DNA from: Talaromyces rugulosus
Lineage: Eukaryota; Ascomycota; Eurotiomycetes; Eurotiales; Trichocomaceae
Direction: 5' to 3'
DNA: 64,000 nt
NCBI RefSeq assembly: GCF_013368755.1
Contig: NC_049565.1
Location: 806,001-870,000, forward strand
Shown here: in pieces, positions 1 to 11,127 of the stretch
How positions within the stretch are numbered: the first letter of the stretch is position 1
How the letters are laid out: each line of letters begins with the position of its first letter
Notes under the pieces: model-generated
Seen by the model: the letters and a program-made list of their open reading frames with translations, nothing else
What the model was told of the DNA's origin: nothing
Databases searched by the model: none
Position numbers and translations under genes: made by a program

Positions 1-2045
1 TCTCAAGGGGAGCGTTATCGGACAATAGTTACAACTTAGATCTCCAGGGCTCCGACGTAGTTGCCTTGAGAGAATCTCAGACCTTGGATAGGCTATATCG
101 CCCTCTAGCTGCAATGGTCCTAGTTTTTCCATCACTTGATGAAGAGCAATTCCGCCGAACCATTGATTACTTCAACATACACAGACCTCAGGATAGATCA
201 AACAAATTTTGTGCAAGTGCTTGGCTGTATTTGAACCGCCTTTGGACTCGATCGGACGCCAATCCTCTAGAAGAGTCAATTGCAGAGCACGCGTGGGACT
301 ATATCTTAACTTACCATAACTATCCCGTAATGACATCTGCATTCCGTTCGTCAATTCTCGGTCGGGCTGCAGGGCTGACTCTACCACTGCCATTAGTGAC
401 TAATCCCTCTGATGACGATGGCGGCAATAGGCCTTCACAAGACATTGCAAACGAAGTGGGATCAAGAAGCCCTTCTCCTAGTAGCGAGGATACGCACTCG
501 GTCCAGGAGCCTCTAACCCGGCCGCCGTCTCGTAGAGGGTTGCAGCCGCCTCGAGATGCAGGAGGAACTTCATCTCCATCGCAGCAGGGAAATTCCGGTC
601 GACGGAGCCGTCCTCAATGGCCGAGAGAACGCTCAAGAGAACGGCCAACAGAACGGCCGAGAGAACGACTGAACACCAATTCAGGACAAGAACGCCGGCA
701 CCAAACAGCAGCACCAAGGCGTGCTGATAGCTGGGGTCCTGGATATGAACCGACTAGGGGAGAGCTTGTTTCTGGATGGGTAAAATGGTGTGAGGAGTGG
801 TGGGAAATCGACCAATATCGGCCAATAGGTAGTGGGTATCAAATTAATGTCAAACGTCCAGCCGCCAATGGATATATGGAATACCGAATGATCCCAGCAC
901 ACCTCGTTGGAGGAAAAGCTGGAGGGAGAGCCATAATCGAAGAATTCACAGAGGAAGCGCTTGATCAAGGCCGTAGGGAGGCCGATCTTCTATTCAGTGA
1001 AGGATCTATCGACAAACTCATAGAAGCATCCAGGCAGCATACTCGGATTGTTGGGGTCTCAATTCATTGTCGGGACGTCAAGGGAGGATATCCATATCTG
1101 AACCGCAACTACATGTGGGTGATATTACAGTTTCCAGATGATGAGGGTTGGTATACCACTAGTCATGTACGGGAATACTTGAGTGAGCAGTTTCTACAAG
1201 CGGAGTTGGAGGATTATCACAAGGAAGCGGACCTCATTCCGTTCGCGTTTATTCCAGACCCAACACGTTGTCGATATACATCGAGAGACCCAACCCCTGG
1301 CCATGCTTATTCTCGACCACAGATTGACCCGGTTTATGGCCCTGCTATGGTCCACGAACGGCATACTAGAGATACAACGGGTCGTCGCGCCCAGGCCCCG
1401 GGAAGGAGGCGGTCGGTGATAGAGAGTGACATCGAGGACGATGACATTGAGGCTATGCCTCCTCCACGGCGCACTAGAGAGACTACAGGTCGCTGTCGCC
1501 GCGCTCAACAGATTGATCCAGTACATGGCGCCCCTCGACGTACTAGACCGGGTCGCCGTCACCACAACGTTGTCCCGACCGGGAGAGACTGGGTGATTGA
1601 GAGCGACATCGAGGACGACGGCATCGAAGCTTCGGTCCACTTCACCCCTCCACGACGCACTGATCACCTTCGCCGTGCCCAGGAGAGTGACCTGGAGGAT
1701 ATGGTTCCTCAACCGCGCACGGGAGGTACAGGTCGCCGTCGCCGTCGCCGTGCGACCAGAGAAGAACCAGCGGCTGAGGATGGAATCAATGAACTAGCAG
1801 ACTTCCTTCGGGGTGTTCGGGATGAACTGCGTCGCCAACGCACTTCTCAAACTCCTCCACCAGCGGCTGAGGGTGAACTCGATGAAATAGTGGACTTCCT
1901 TCAGGATCAAATGGGCCCCCCACGCACTTATCAAACTCCTCCACCTGAGACAGGTCAAGAGTCACCTACTGCTGGGATATCGGGTCAGGCGGATGATGAC
2001 CTTTTACGCAATTTGGCAGAACAAATGAGAAGGCTGCACCGATAA
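1..2045 (+). CDS. Unknown Arg/Pro-rich protein, 5' end outside the window
   Basis: The reading frame is open from base 3 to a TAA at 2043-2045, so the gene begins upstream of the window; the first in-frame ATG is at 114, but coding before it continues without a stop. The N-terminal part is ordinary globular-looking sequence. The middle is low-complexity, with repeats of the RERP/RPTERP type, then a second ordered-looking block (about 780-1300). The C-terminal third has repeated acidic-basic units around VIESDIEDD followed by PPRRT, and two repeats of the form ELADFL/EIVDFL with TPPP. I do not recognise a family. The charged repeats suggest a nuclear or nucleic-acid-related protein, which is only a guess. 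No neighbour on the same strand helps. Confidence 0.6.
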   Translation, partial: SRGALSDNSYNLDLQGSDVVALRESQTLDRLYRPLAAMVLVFPSLDEEQFRRTIDYFNIHRPQDRSNKFCASAWLYLNRLWTRSDANPLEESIAEHAWDYILTYHNYPVMTSAFRSSILGRAAGLTLPLPLVTNPSDDDGGNRPSQDIANEVGSRSPSPSSEDTHSVQEPLTRPPSRRGLQPPRDAGGTSSPSQQGNSGRRSRPQWPRERSRERPTERPRERLNTNSGQERRHQTAAPRRADSWGPGYEPTRGELVSGWVKWCEEWWEIDQYRPIGSGYQINVKRPAANGYMEYRMIPAHLVGGKAGGRAIIEEFTEEALDQGRREADLLFSEGSIDKLIEASRQHTRIVGVSIHCRDVKGGYPYLNRNYMWVILQFPDDEGWYTTSHVREYLSEQFLQAELEDYHKEADLIPFAFIPDPTRCRYTSRDPTPGHAYSRPQIDPVYGPAMVHERHTRDTTGRRAQAPGRRRSVIESDIEDDDIEAMPPPRRTRETTGRCRRAQQIDPVHGAPRRTRPGRRHHNVVPTGRDWVIESDIEDDGIEASVHFTPPRRTDHLRRAQESDLEDMVPQPRTGGTGRRRRRRATREEPAAEDGINELADFLRGVRDELRRQRTSQTPPPAAEGELDEIVDFLQDQMGPPRTYQTPPPETGQESPTAGISGQADDDLLRNLAEQMRRLHR

Positions 2046-2395
2046 ATGGTTTCAGGGCGATGTCGAAGCGCGATGATAGATGCATGAATGGCCTTTCCTT
2101 TTAACTATTGCTTACCATAGAAAGGTATTGTATTTCCTATTTCTTATGTTGTCTGTTTGATATAGATAGTAACTTTAGACATAGAAATAACATATAGTCA
2201 TTACGTTTTATTCTTTTGATGACACCACAAGATCCAAGATTCACACAGACAGCGAGAGTATCTACAGTATTCGACACAAGGCTGAAAGAATAATCTATTG
2301 ATAGAGTGGGAAAGACATCTATGTAGAATAAGGAGACGGTTTTACAGCGTGCCTTCGTAACAACAAGTCTACCAACAGTGGACCACACATGCCGA
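2046..2395. other. Intergenic, AT-rich
   Basis: Space between two convergent genes. Only short open frames; nothing recognisable. Confidence 0.5.
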
Positions 2396-3963
2396 TCAAC
2401 GCTTCCACATGCGTTCACCGTCAGAAATCCTCGACCAAATTCTGTACAGTTTATGCCACCAGGAGTAACAGACCAGCATATAGTGTAGTACAGATTGCCA
2501 TATACTTCCAAAATGCCGTCCTCTTGGTGCATTAATCTCATTGCCGCCTTTTTCATGTCGGCCCCGAAACTTAAAGGGCAGGCTAACAGTGAGCTCGGGG
2601 CAGATGATGCGGGCGACTTCAATACCTTGACAAAACCCGTCCTCGGAAAGTCCGTGTGCTAGCGAGGAGCTGGTGAACCATATGTTCCTACTACCCTGGA
2701 TGTATTTCATCTCCCGCTGCGCCACGATGGAATCTTTGTCGTATACGGGACCATCGTACATGAAAGTACACTGCACTTCGGATTCTTGCGGCGGGACTTC
2801 CGGGTCGGTTGTCAGCAAAAGAGGCTTCGTGTCGCCGCCTTTTTCGTTTTGGACATAGTTGATATACGTTGTTGTGGAGCCGCTATATAACTCTGACAGG
2901 GCATCTGAATAAGAGCGATGAATCCGGTAATTCCGAAATGCCCAGATTTCTCTAGTCGGGGGAAGAAACTACCGTTGATCAGTGACATGGTACATAAGAC
3001 ATTCATTTTCAAACATACTTTCACATCCGAGTGCAGGAAGACGGTGTGAGTGGTAGTCCTGAATTTTTCCAATACTTTTCTTTCTTCGTTTGTGGCATCC
3101 AAGACCTGTAGGGCGTTGGCTGGGCCAGTGGCAAGTATGACATGGTCAAAGTCGCTTGTAGGCCCATTCTCAACTTGTAAACGTAATCTAGAGCCCTCGT
3201 GAAGAATTCGATGTACTCTTGTAGCTCGATGCACTTGACAGTCATCGGTGTTGTCAAATATTGCTTCTATATACCGTTTTGCACCCCCTTCTACTGATCG
3301 CCACAGGAAAGATCTTGCGAAAAAGGGTTGGAACCTATGTCGCCTGAGATAACTCACCACTGCCCCAGTCGGCATTGAAAGTATGCAACGAGGATCCTGT
3401 ATCCATGTCGACGCGATTAATGGGATGAGATAGTTATCACAGAAAATGTGAGAATACTTCTCCCGGCGAAGGAAGACCCCAATAGAATCAAACCAACGAG
3501 GGTGAAATGGATTTGTGAGATCTACCGTCGTAAGGTGAAACCTCCAGATGTCGTACAGCATGCGGCACATGAGGAAAATATTCCGAGAAAAAAGTCGCCA
3601 AAGGGACGTCGACGACCATCCAAAACCTGTACTTTCATTTTCAACCCCGAATGTGTAATGCACCGGGATGGTTGGTATCTGCAAGTATGACAGCCAAGCG
3701 GCGAGATTTGCTGCTTAACAGTCAGCTAGGGTCCGGTTTGGAAAGGTAGGCAATAGCTTACGGTGGCTAGTGGGATTGTATAATGTCAATGTCGGATCTA
3801 TCAAAGCCTTCTCTTCCTCGTCAGACCATGAGAAAACCTGTTCGCAGCCTCCGAGACAGTCGCTGCGTTCATATAGGTGAACATCATGCTCTGTGAGCCG
3901 AAGTGCCCAGAATGCTGCCAGTCCTGAGATGCCGCTTCCAACAATAGCAATTCGTAAAACCAT
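2396..3963 (-). CDS. FAD/NAD(P)-binding amine-oxidase-like protein (COG2907 type)
   Basis: Three exons fit: 3963-3762, 3710-3019 and 2968-2396, with introns of 51 and 50 bp (GTAAGC and GTATGT donors); the joined frame is 488 aa. The start is the ATG of MVLRIAIVGSGISGLAAF, the dinucleotide-binding GxGxxG fold, followed by an acidic strand end (LYERSD). Later blocks match the COG2907 family of predicted flavin oxidoreductases: WSSTSLWRLF, DHVILATGPANALQVL, HTVFLHSDVK, and near the end AHGLSEDGFCQGIEVA, the second FAD-contact region. The family often sits with fatty-acid cyclopropanation or desaturation genes, but none is nearby. A usual DTGFIVFN segment reads DPTLTLYN here, so the substrate side or activity may have changed. 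The last 55 residues look like a membrane-proximal tail. Exons are inferred, not observed. Confidence 0.8.
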
Positions 3964-4989
3964 TGTGAAGGGTCTATGTCTCTTTGGTACAGGTACATGT
4001 ATGATGTCTTTATCTATCCTGTCGCTTAAGGGACAGACGACTGAAGACTGAATTTATCCAAGATTCTCCGTGTCTGACGCGGCGTTACGTCAGCCATTTT
4101 GCATTACGTATTTCGGTCCAAAAAGCTTACGGCAACATGAGATGCTGACAATATCTTACGCATATAGTGATAGAGTGACTGTAAAATTCCTGCTATAACT
4201 TTGATGTTAGGCTCCCACTGACGATGATTGCTGACTGGTAGTTACTACATCCTGGGGTCTATGTTACATGGTTACGGATTACTGGATAGCCATAGGAAGA
4301 TTAATGTGCCAAGAATCCGAATCTCGAACTAGAAATATGGATTATAACGGCGACCGCATCGTACAGTATAAGGAGTGGATGGGTTTGAACCAGACTCAAA
4401 CGCGTATAGTACAAAGAACCGGTTTGTCACCACTTCAGCATATGCTAACAATAATTTCGAAACAGGACTATGTAACTCATGCGAGTGCATCCCCTAGACA
4501 CAAACCTACTACGAATTTCACGACCTTAGCAATGGGATTAGATGCAGTCTCTAGCTTTACGACTTAGGAGTCTGACCTATGGTGGAACTGCGCGAACGTT
4601 GGTCTGATGCCTCAATTTCCAAACAGAGAAACAACAGGCGCAAACACCCAATTAAATTGCTTTTCTCAACTGCCAAATTGAAGTAGAAATCAGCTACCGG
4701 AAGGATGAGGGGATGGGGATGGAATTTGTAGAGATATCCACTCATATGTAAGAGCACTTCAGGTCTATCAGAGATCGGAACAGTTCGAAGCAGTTTTTCA
4801 TGAGGCACAGAATGAAATTCGTTATGTGCTCCTCTAGGGATCATTATATTTATCCGTGAAAGCGCTTCAACCATGATGACCTCTGTAATTATTTCACGAA
4901 TGAAGGAAATAATCAGGGTACATGTACAGTAACAATCCCCCTATAGAATGAGTTTGTATTTTCATCTACCCGTATTTGCTTCGGACCAA
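3964..4989. other. Intergenic, no confident gene
   Basis: One minus-strand frame of 105 codons starts at 4874 and one plus-strand frame of 99 codons at 4268. Neither shows a motif, codon bias or splice context I would trust. Confidence 0.4.
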
Positions 4990-5084
4990 TACAGACAAAC
5001 TCGAAACCTCCTTCAGTGTTTTACACACATCTCTTTTTTTTTGCCCCACAGCCCAGGCCGTGGCCCGACGCTAGTCAAATAAAC
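4990..5084 (+). repeat. Left arm of an imperfect inverted repeat
   Basis: About 95 bp that reappear reversed at 5203-5299. The core, from CTCCTTCAGTG through ACACATCTCT to GCCCCACAGCCCAGGC, is nearly perfect; the outer parts are diverged. Spacer between arms is about 120 bp. It may be a hairpin-forming miniature element or two copies of one repeat. Confidence 0.75.
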
Positions 5085-5202
5085 ATTAGCTCAGTATCTT
5101 TCCTGTTACCGTAATACTAGCTGTCAAGTTCTAATGAGGTATTGATAACTAAATATAGCAAATATTACGTATAGAAGTCGTATTATAAAATACCACTCTA
5201 TT

Positions 5203-5299
5203 CGTGTTTGACGTAGCTTCAGGCAACAGCCTGGGCTGTGGGGCAAAAACAAAGAGAGATGTGTGTAAAACACTGAAGGAGGATTCAAATTTCTCTGTA
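5203..5299 (-). repeat. Right arm of the inverted repeat
   Basis: Reverse complement of 4990-5084 with an almost perfect core (GCCTGGGCTGTGGGGCAAA and the part reaching AACACTGAAGGAG). Confidence 0.75.
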
Positions 5300-6174
5300 C
5301 CACTTGCGTCGGTCCATCTGGTGGAGTTCGTCGCGAACTTGAATAGCAAATAATTGCAAGGAATAAGTAATCGAGAGCAAAGGCAATGGTGAGCAACCTA
5401 TACAGCCACAAATGCAGCAGAGGAATAAGTAGCAACAGAAATATCTTCATTACAGAAGAGAAACTGCCATATAGTAAGAAAAGCAGCTTTGCACTGTTCC
5501 CAGGAAGTAGGTGTCGAAATAGAATGATCTAAACTGTTAGCTTTGATACAACAACTCCAACATAAAGCTCACCTCAAATACGTACACTAGGAAAGATTGT
5601 AGACAACCCCAAGGGAAGGTGAAAAATGGGTACACAAGGATCTCCAGATTCGAACTTGGTATCGAAACAGATCAAAAAACACTTCCCTGACCGAACGGAG
5701 AAGTTCAATACAGCACGAAGCTCAAGGGTCGAGATCCAAAGTCACCGGGTTCGATTAAAAATAAGAATCTGAATGGCCAGTCTTCACAGCCCTCCAAATC
5801 GGACGGGAGAAGCTGCAGACAACAGTCTCATTGCACCACCGCAGATCCGTCGTTTGCATCCCGGTACGGCGCACCTCGGTCTCGGCGTGCTGTGGACCGG
5901 TATTCACCACTGTAGAGGAATTGGACGGTCGACAGCTTTGGAATGTCGCATTAAGTGCGAGACTCGGAGCACGAGTATAACGCACACGTCATTCATAAAG
6001 AGTATCGCCGATAGAAAACATTTCGGTTGTTTGTTATCGTAAACATTCGACCAGCCTTGCTACAGTACTTAATTTAAATAAGCTCTACCCAAATCTAGGA
6101 AACCATTGATTGCGATACCAGATGATTGAATTCTAATAATCGTCCCTCCTTGTTGTCCTTCGATTACGAATAAT
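5300..6174. other. Intergenic, no confident gene
   Basis: Contains an open frame of 89 codons at 5773-6042 with no recognisable feature. A GTTCGA-type box near 5645 does not fold as a tRNA arm. Confidence 0.4.
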
Positions 6175-6297
6175 TTATTCAACTTCAGTATCTTCGATCT
6201 CGTTGTATGGACGACTTCCCGTGGAAATTTCGTAAAGCAACCTGCCAAGGGCAAATAAATCGGTCTTAACAAGTCCGTGGGTATGTGAAATTCGGTA
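6175..6297 (-). pseudogene. Protein-kinase catalytic-domain fragment
   Basis: One minus-strand frame reads about 40 residues ending at a TAA (6177-6175) and includes VKTDLFALGRLLYEISTG, followed by RPYNEIEDTEVE. This is the kinase subdomain IX-X pattern (D-x-F-A-L-G, then Y-E-I-x-T-G, then P-Y) found in the many small fungal Ser/Thr kinase-like proteins. Upstream sequence to about 6420 reads plausible protein in the same frame family but is interrupted by stops. There is no HRD or DFG block and no start, so I read it as a decayed remnant. Confidence 0.6.
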
Positions 6298-6578
6298 TCA
6301 GTCTTCTTGGATTAAAGGCTCACGGTCGCCAATAAGCGGATCAGCCCAAATCCGTTTTCCAGGATCTCCACGGTCTTGGCCTCTATTGGCAAGATAGACG
6401 TGATGTAGACAAAGGAACTGCACAAAAGCAATACTACATGAAAACGCTCACTGCATGAAAGCGCTCACCACGACGTTTTATCCAATGGGTGAACCGCGTT
6501 GGGCCGCATAGGACCGCGGTAAATCGGTGATCGGAATTTTGTTTTTCCTCTTGCTTTTGATTTTCCTTGACCCCCTAC

Positions 6579-6613
6579 CTAACTACTTAAGTACTAGGTA
6601 GTTAAGTAGTTAG
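6579..6613. repeat. Short inverted repeat upstream of the SRR1 gene
   Basis: Perfect 12-bp arms (CTAACTACTTAA at 6579-6590 and its reverse complement at 6602-6613) with an 11-nt spacer. It lies about 185 bp before the SRR1-domain start and could be a promoter site or chance AT-rich symmetry. Confidence 0.6.
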
Positions 6614-6796
6614 CAGCAGAGCTTCGAAGGTAGCTGAATTATTCTTGATCACTCAAAGCACAAAGCAATCGTTGTCACTGTATCCGACACTGGTACCCAT
6701 ACACAAAAGCAGACAATCATCGAGTCTCACAGCTCAGTCCGAGTCTTTTCTTTCCCGACCCTTATCCTTCCCAAACAATCTTGGGCCACTCACCAC

Positions 6797-7988
6797 ATGG
6801 TTTGTTCCTCACTTCGCTCGACCAACAGCTACGAGACCATGCCACAAACTCTAAGACCGCTCGACTACGGGTGCACGGATTGGCGAATCAGTAGCCAAAG
6901 AGCCGCAGATCTGTACAGTTCTAGTGCCAGGCTTTGGACCAAAAAGGACCTCGAAGACATAGAACAACAATTGCGCCAATCCTATGCGATGGAGCGGTTT
7001 TCAGTTCGTCGAATCGATGGAAGCATAATCCAAATTTCCAATCCCATGTTCAAAGTACAGAACCCTATCTGGTACGTGGATATGGTATTCTGGCCCAATT
7101 TCAACCTGCAATCTAAGCTTTCTTTAGGAAACCCCATGTCAAATACCAAGAATATTGGCAACTTGTGAAAGCACAACCCAACGGCCCAATCGAAACTTAC
7201 CTATGCTCTTACATTGTGGATTGGAGCAATCAGACTGCACGAAACTTTCGAGAGCTTATAGCACAGCCTATGCAAGTCTTTGACGAGAAACACTTGTTGT
7301 GGAAGAATAGCAAGACCTGGAAGCTCTTAGCAGCCTTGGTCCAAGATGTACTCGGTACAAACACTGTGAAGAAAGTTCTCTGCTTCGGGCTCGGTGATTT
7401 TTGCCGCACCGCGCCTGAATGGCTTAAAAAGCAGCACGACTCTTGGGATGAGAACTCTGAGGTGAAAAACGTGATGAGCTGCATGATCCAGCATTCAATG
7501 GCTCTTACTATCGCTCAACTTTGTCGTGGCAATGAAACATTGCCATTACTTGCTCAGGACCCAGAGTATACAGAGGTCGCAGAAGATATCCTGACCAAGA
7601 AGGAATTCAAAATTGTTGGAACTCACGGTGCAGGAGGATTCGCGGAAATCGACAAGGCCTCGATCATAATATCACCCTTTGCTGCCGCCCCAGTCAAGCA
7701 GATTATCGCCGATCTTGCTCAGCCTGTGCTCATTATTTCCACTGGCTTTGAAGTCTTCAATAGCAATGAGTAAGTGCGCTTTTATCGATCCTCAACTCTG
7801 TCTAACCCATGGCACTTCACAGAAAACCATTGGCAGATGCTGAATCTCCGAGAACAAGGCAAATGTGGCTTGATTATGATTCCTATCGCCTTCCAAGCCA
7901 TTCTGATGACGTTGAAATATGCTCTGCATTGAAAGGATTACATTTGTATTGTAGACGCCAGCAACCCCTAGATTCGAAAGAAGCTTGA
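6797..7988 (+). CDS. SRR1-like domain protein
   Basis: Exons 6797-7071, 7128-7769 and 7823-7988 join in phase; introns are 56 bp (GTACGT..TTTAG) and 53 bp (GTAAGT..ACAG). A second in-frame ATG at 6839 is an equally good start. The protein has the SRR1 domain core: VKKVLCFGLGDFCRT, a stretch of helices with SMALTIAQL, LLAQDPEYTEVAEDIL, IVGTHGAGGFAEID, ISPFAAAPVKQI and the ending LKGLHLYCRRQ. SRR1 proteins are known from plants (clock-related) and yeast (Ber1, microtubule/proteasome-linked); in moulds this family is abundant and mostly uncharacterised, with a role in gene expression assumed. Length and motif order are complete, so the gene looks intact. Confidence 0.85.
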
Positions 7989-9133
7989 GTTTATATAACC
8001 TTATATCTAGGGATGGTGGATCAAAACCATCGCAAATATGAAATAGATTTCAGAACGAGAATCTTATGTGTATGTATAATTCCTGCTACTTGGTCTAATC
8101 CCTTATACTCTACAGTGGATTTTGCAAACTGTTCCAGGAGAGCCCGCAGAGTCATTATTCAGGAGGATCCTTATGACTGGTTGCCAGTCAAGCAGCTTCA
8201 ATGACAGTTCAAAAAATAACCTTGCAGCTATTCGCCCCTAGTCTTCGATCATTCACTCCCTTCTCTTGGAGCAATTGCAACAGGAATAACAAGCGCCACA
8301 GTCTGCATGAACAAAGCTCTTCTCCTGTCCGCAGGTGCAACATTTGATCGCGTCCACGGGACCGGTTATGTCGGATTCAGAAGTCATGACGGAGGCAGAG
8401 ACTATACAGGTATTTGTTAGGAGACCACAGATCTGCAATAGAAGGCACGTGTACTGTACTTGAAAGGTCTCTGGCAATTGGGTATACGTTTGAGATAAGC
8501 GGCTCAGAGAAGCGGTTTTTGGCGCTTGGGAGGCAGCAAATGCAACAGATCAGTCACTAAGGCAGAGGCAGTGGTTGAGCAAAAGTTCCAAGGGGACAGG
8601 CGGGCTTCTTAAGCAAACCCGTGCTCCTCTCTGGACCAGGTAATAGATAAAAAGCGTTTTGGCCTTGACTTGGCCAGCAATGTTGAACCGAGCGGGGAAC
8701 CTTGTCTTGGAGACGCGAATACCATGATTAGAAGGCGCGTCCAGCGCGGCACCATATCCGGAGCCGCCGATCATTGGCTGCAGGTAGGCCAATTTTCAGA
8801 GTAAGGAGGTGACCACTACTGCATTAGCGTGATTATGTTACCAAGATGTCCGAGATAGGAAATGGACGGCTGGGACCCTGTTACAATTGCATTTCTGCCT
8901 AGCGCCACAGTCAACCCAGCTTTGTGCCCATTACCTAGTTGACAAGGCTGTGCGAGCGATTTTTTGATCTCTCTACCAGTTGCGTATGAGCGAGCGGCCA
9001 TCTCCATGACCATGATTTAGCCTCGATACATGACATTAAGTCTAGCGACTGAAATGTTTTGAATGGCCTGGAAATTGGCTTGGAAGAAATGCTATTTGGA
9101 ACACTGGCATCTACTCAATACAGTTGTAATATA
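7989..9133. other. Intergenic with small doubtful frames
   Basis: Besides the Cys-rich frame listed separately, minus-strand frames at 8550-8792 and 8816-9013 are open, could be exons of the same small gene, but show no family signature. Confidence 0.35.
8253..8477 (-). CDS. Possible small Cys-rich protein (doubtful)
   Basis: A 74-codon frame ending in a block with CCTCGQEKSFVHADCGACY followed by SCCNC. Paired cysteines spaced like a zinc ribbon are seen in short secreted or nuclear fungal proteins of unknown role. The N-terminal half is unremarkable and may be upstream noise; true exons could include frames further upstream (to 8792). No homologue recognised. Confidence 0.25.
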   Translation of the reverse strand: MPETFQVQYTCLLLQICGLLTNTCIVSASVMTSESDITGPVDAIKCCTCGQEKSFVHADCGACYSCCNCSKRRE

Positions 9134-9214
9134 CCCGTGCCGCTGGGAGGCGGGGTCCTCCACCGACTAGTTGCTGACGAACTATCTGGCGATAGCACTA
9201 AACATCCACTAATG
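9134..9214 (+). repeat. Left terminal inverted repeat
   Basis: Matches the reverse complement of 10567-10648 with small gaps. Confidence 0.8.
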
Positions 9215-9946
9215 TATATTACCAGTTGATGCGGTAACCCAGGAAGACAAGGACTGCATGCCGTGTACACTATACGAATAGCATGACTCAAATACTCTCC
9301 GATACAGTTATTCTAATAGGCTTAGGATCGGGCGACTCTAACCCGTCATGTCTACAACATTCTTAATGCCATCGCTCAGATCGTTCAGCATCTACTTACC
9401 GTGCGCGGAAAACCCAGGACAACGTGAAGGAGATAGGGACAACACATGGTGAGGCGGCACAGGTGACCCGGAAAAAATGAGATGGCACACGGCGAGATGA
9501 CCCTTGCTAAGCTTGGACTAGGCTGCAAAGCTTATTCTGCACATTTAACTGCCTGCATGCCAAAGAATCAGGCTTTATTAAGCGGAGGTAATCATAGTCT
9601 AGGCTAAGCTCTCTAATGGACCACTACACGAAATATCCCAGCCGATAGACTAATATCGGAACCCTAGTTGCAGCATTGAACTTGGCATTGTGCAGTAGTC
9701 TTCAGCCCCAATGACAAGAATTTACAACAATAAAAACCAAATTTTAGACCGGTTATTACACGAACTAAAAGATGTATAAATCTGGCTAGCCAACACCACC
9801 TAGCAGGATTTTTATATACGAGGCTGGTCCGTAGAGCCCTTGTTCAAGCTTTATGTACGAACCCCCAAATCAGCTAATAAACTAGACAATGAGATTGCTC
9901 TGAGAGGGAATTGATCCTCTCGAGGTCATGGGGCTAGCATACCAAG

Positions 9947-10072
9947 GCGAAGTATCAGGGTTTACTGGCAGATCATCCGGCTGTGTCTTTGACGGCGGGT
10001 TCACCAGTGGCGAAGTATCACGGCTTGTTGACAGAGCATCCGGCTGTGTCTCTAGCAACGGGTTCAGCAGTG
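9947..10072. repeat. 63-bp tandem duplication inside the TIR element
   Basis: Two adjacent copies start at 9947 and 10010 (GCGAAGTATCA... and CATCCGGCTGTGTCT in each). The 63-bp period keeps frame, and on the minus strand reads as a Pro-rich 21-residue repeat (NPPSKTQPDDLPVNPDTSP type), perhaps left from captured coding sequence. Confidence 0.7.
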
Positions 10073-10566
10073 CGCCGATGGACATTGGTGTTTGGGCAGT
10101 CGGTACGGTGTTGGATTATGAGGGCAGTTGCGAGAGAGTCTTTTGGAGAAGCTAGGGCTTCCTGGATGAGGAGCCCTTTTCAACACCAAGGCTGGCGGGG
10201 AAAGAAGAGTTGAAGCATCCAGGTTTCTTAGGGTTATTGGACTAGGGGTTGGAAAAAATTAATATGGCTAATGTGTATGCAGAGCTCCCAGGATCCATCA
10301 TTAAAATTAGCTGCGCTTAACACGAGATGTGATAAACACAGCATTTTTTTTTCGACATCTGCGTCTTTAAGGTGTGATAGACTAGTCGATACCTAGTCAT
10401 AATTACAATCCTAAGCCTATTAGTCGAATGGCTATATCGGAGAGTATTTACCGCCATGATTGTGGGATTGGATGCATGTTTTTCTATAATGGCAAGGCTG
10501 CAGCTCCTTCTTTTAAGCCGGAAATGTGGAGCAAAATGAATATGACTGGTTATCAACCACCACGCA

Positions 10567-10648
10567 TTTAGCGGATGTTTAGTGCTATCGCCAAATACAT
10601 CGTCGGCCACTAGTCGGTGGATTGGACCCCGCCTCCCAGCGGCACGGG
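10567..10648 (-). repeat. Right terminal inverted repeat
   Basis: Reverse complement of 9134-9214; ends in GGCACGGG. Confidence 0.8.
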
Positions 10649-11127
10649 CATGTGATAAGTGTCATAATCCTAGTAGATGTTACCGCTGTGGCGTCAGAAA
10701 ATTTCCGCACTATCTCAAAAAGATCCAAGCCGGGGACTGGCATCAGTGGCTAGGGCCCAAGGCCCAGGCTGCAGCATGCCGATGCCCGGGTGAATACTAG
10801 CTCGCCAATGTATTTCGTGGCAATAATATATACCAATAAAAAGCTTTGTGTGACCAGTTAGCGTTTGCCTTGCAGCTTGAGCCGCGATCGTCTGCACACA
10901 GCCTCGGTGAAGCTCGAGTATTAAAACTTAATGACCACCGTCAGTCGAATTGTTAAAAGCGCGTGATGTGTTCTGTGTCTCTACATTTGACTCGATTAGG
11001 ATTCGTGAACAGTTTCAAGCAACTCTTTCTGCTTGGTAGTCCTGAGCCATCTTAGCCGAAGTACGTGAAGTTGATTCTTCACCAGCCACCACGCTTTCTG
11101 AGACTCAGTGCGATATTGCAAGTCGCA
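10649..11127. other. Intergenic, upstream of the Est1-type gene
   Basis: No gene seen; probable promoter region of the following gene. Confidence 0.4.

Larger units (their letters stand above)
9134..10648. mobile_element. Non-autonomous TIR element, 1.5 kb
   Basis: The two ends are about 80-bp inverted repeats: CCCGTGCCGCTGGGAGGCGG at 9134 is matched reversed at 10648. Farther in, both arms carry GGCGATAGCACTAAACATCC. Divergence of a few bases per arm shows age. Inside there is no transposase-length frame; only a 63-bp direct duplication (9947 and 10010). The left end is preceded by TA and the right followed by CA, so a TA duplication is possible but degraded; no 8-bp duplication is visible. 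Superfamily cannot be set. Confidence 0.75.

Noticed and set aside
2137..2622. 161-codon minus-strand frame overlapping the oxidoreductase end
   Set aside because: Different frame from the exon that continues the family sequence; no motif of its own.
5640..5660. B-box-like GTTCGAATC on the minus strand
   Set aside because: The flanking bases do not pair as a T-arm and no A-box or acceptor stem is found, so no tRNA is called.
9928..10213. Overlapping plus-strand frames of about 75 codons
   Set aside because: They lie inside the TIR element and result from the 63-bp duplication; no start context or motif.
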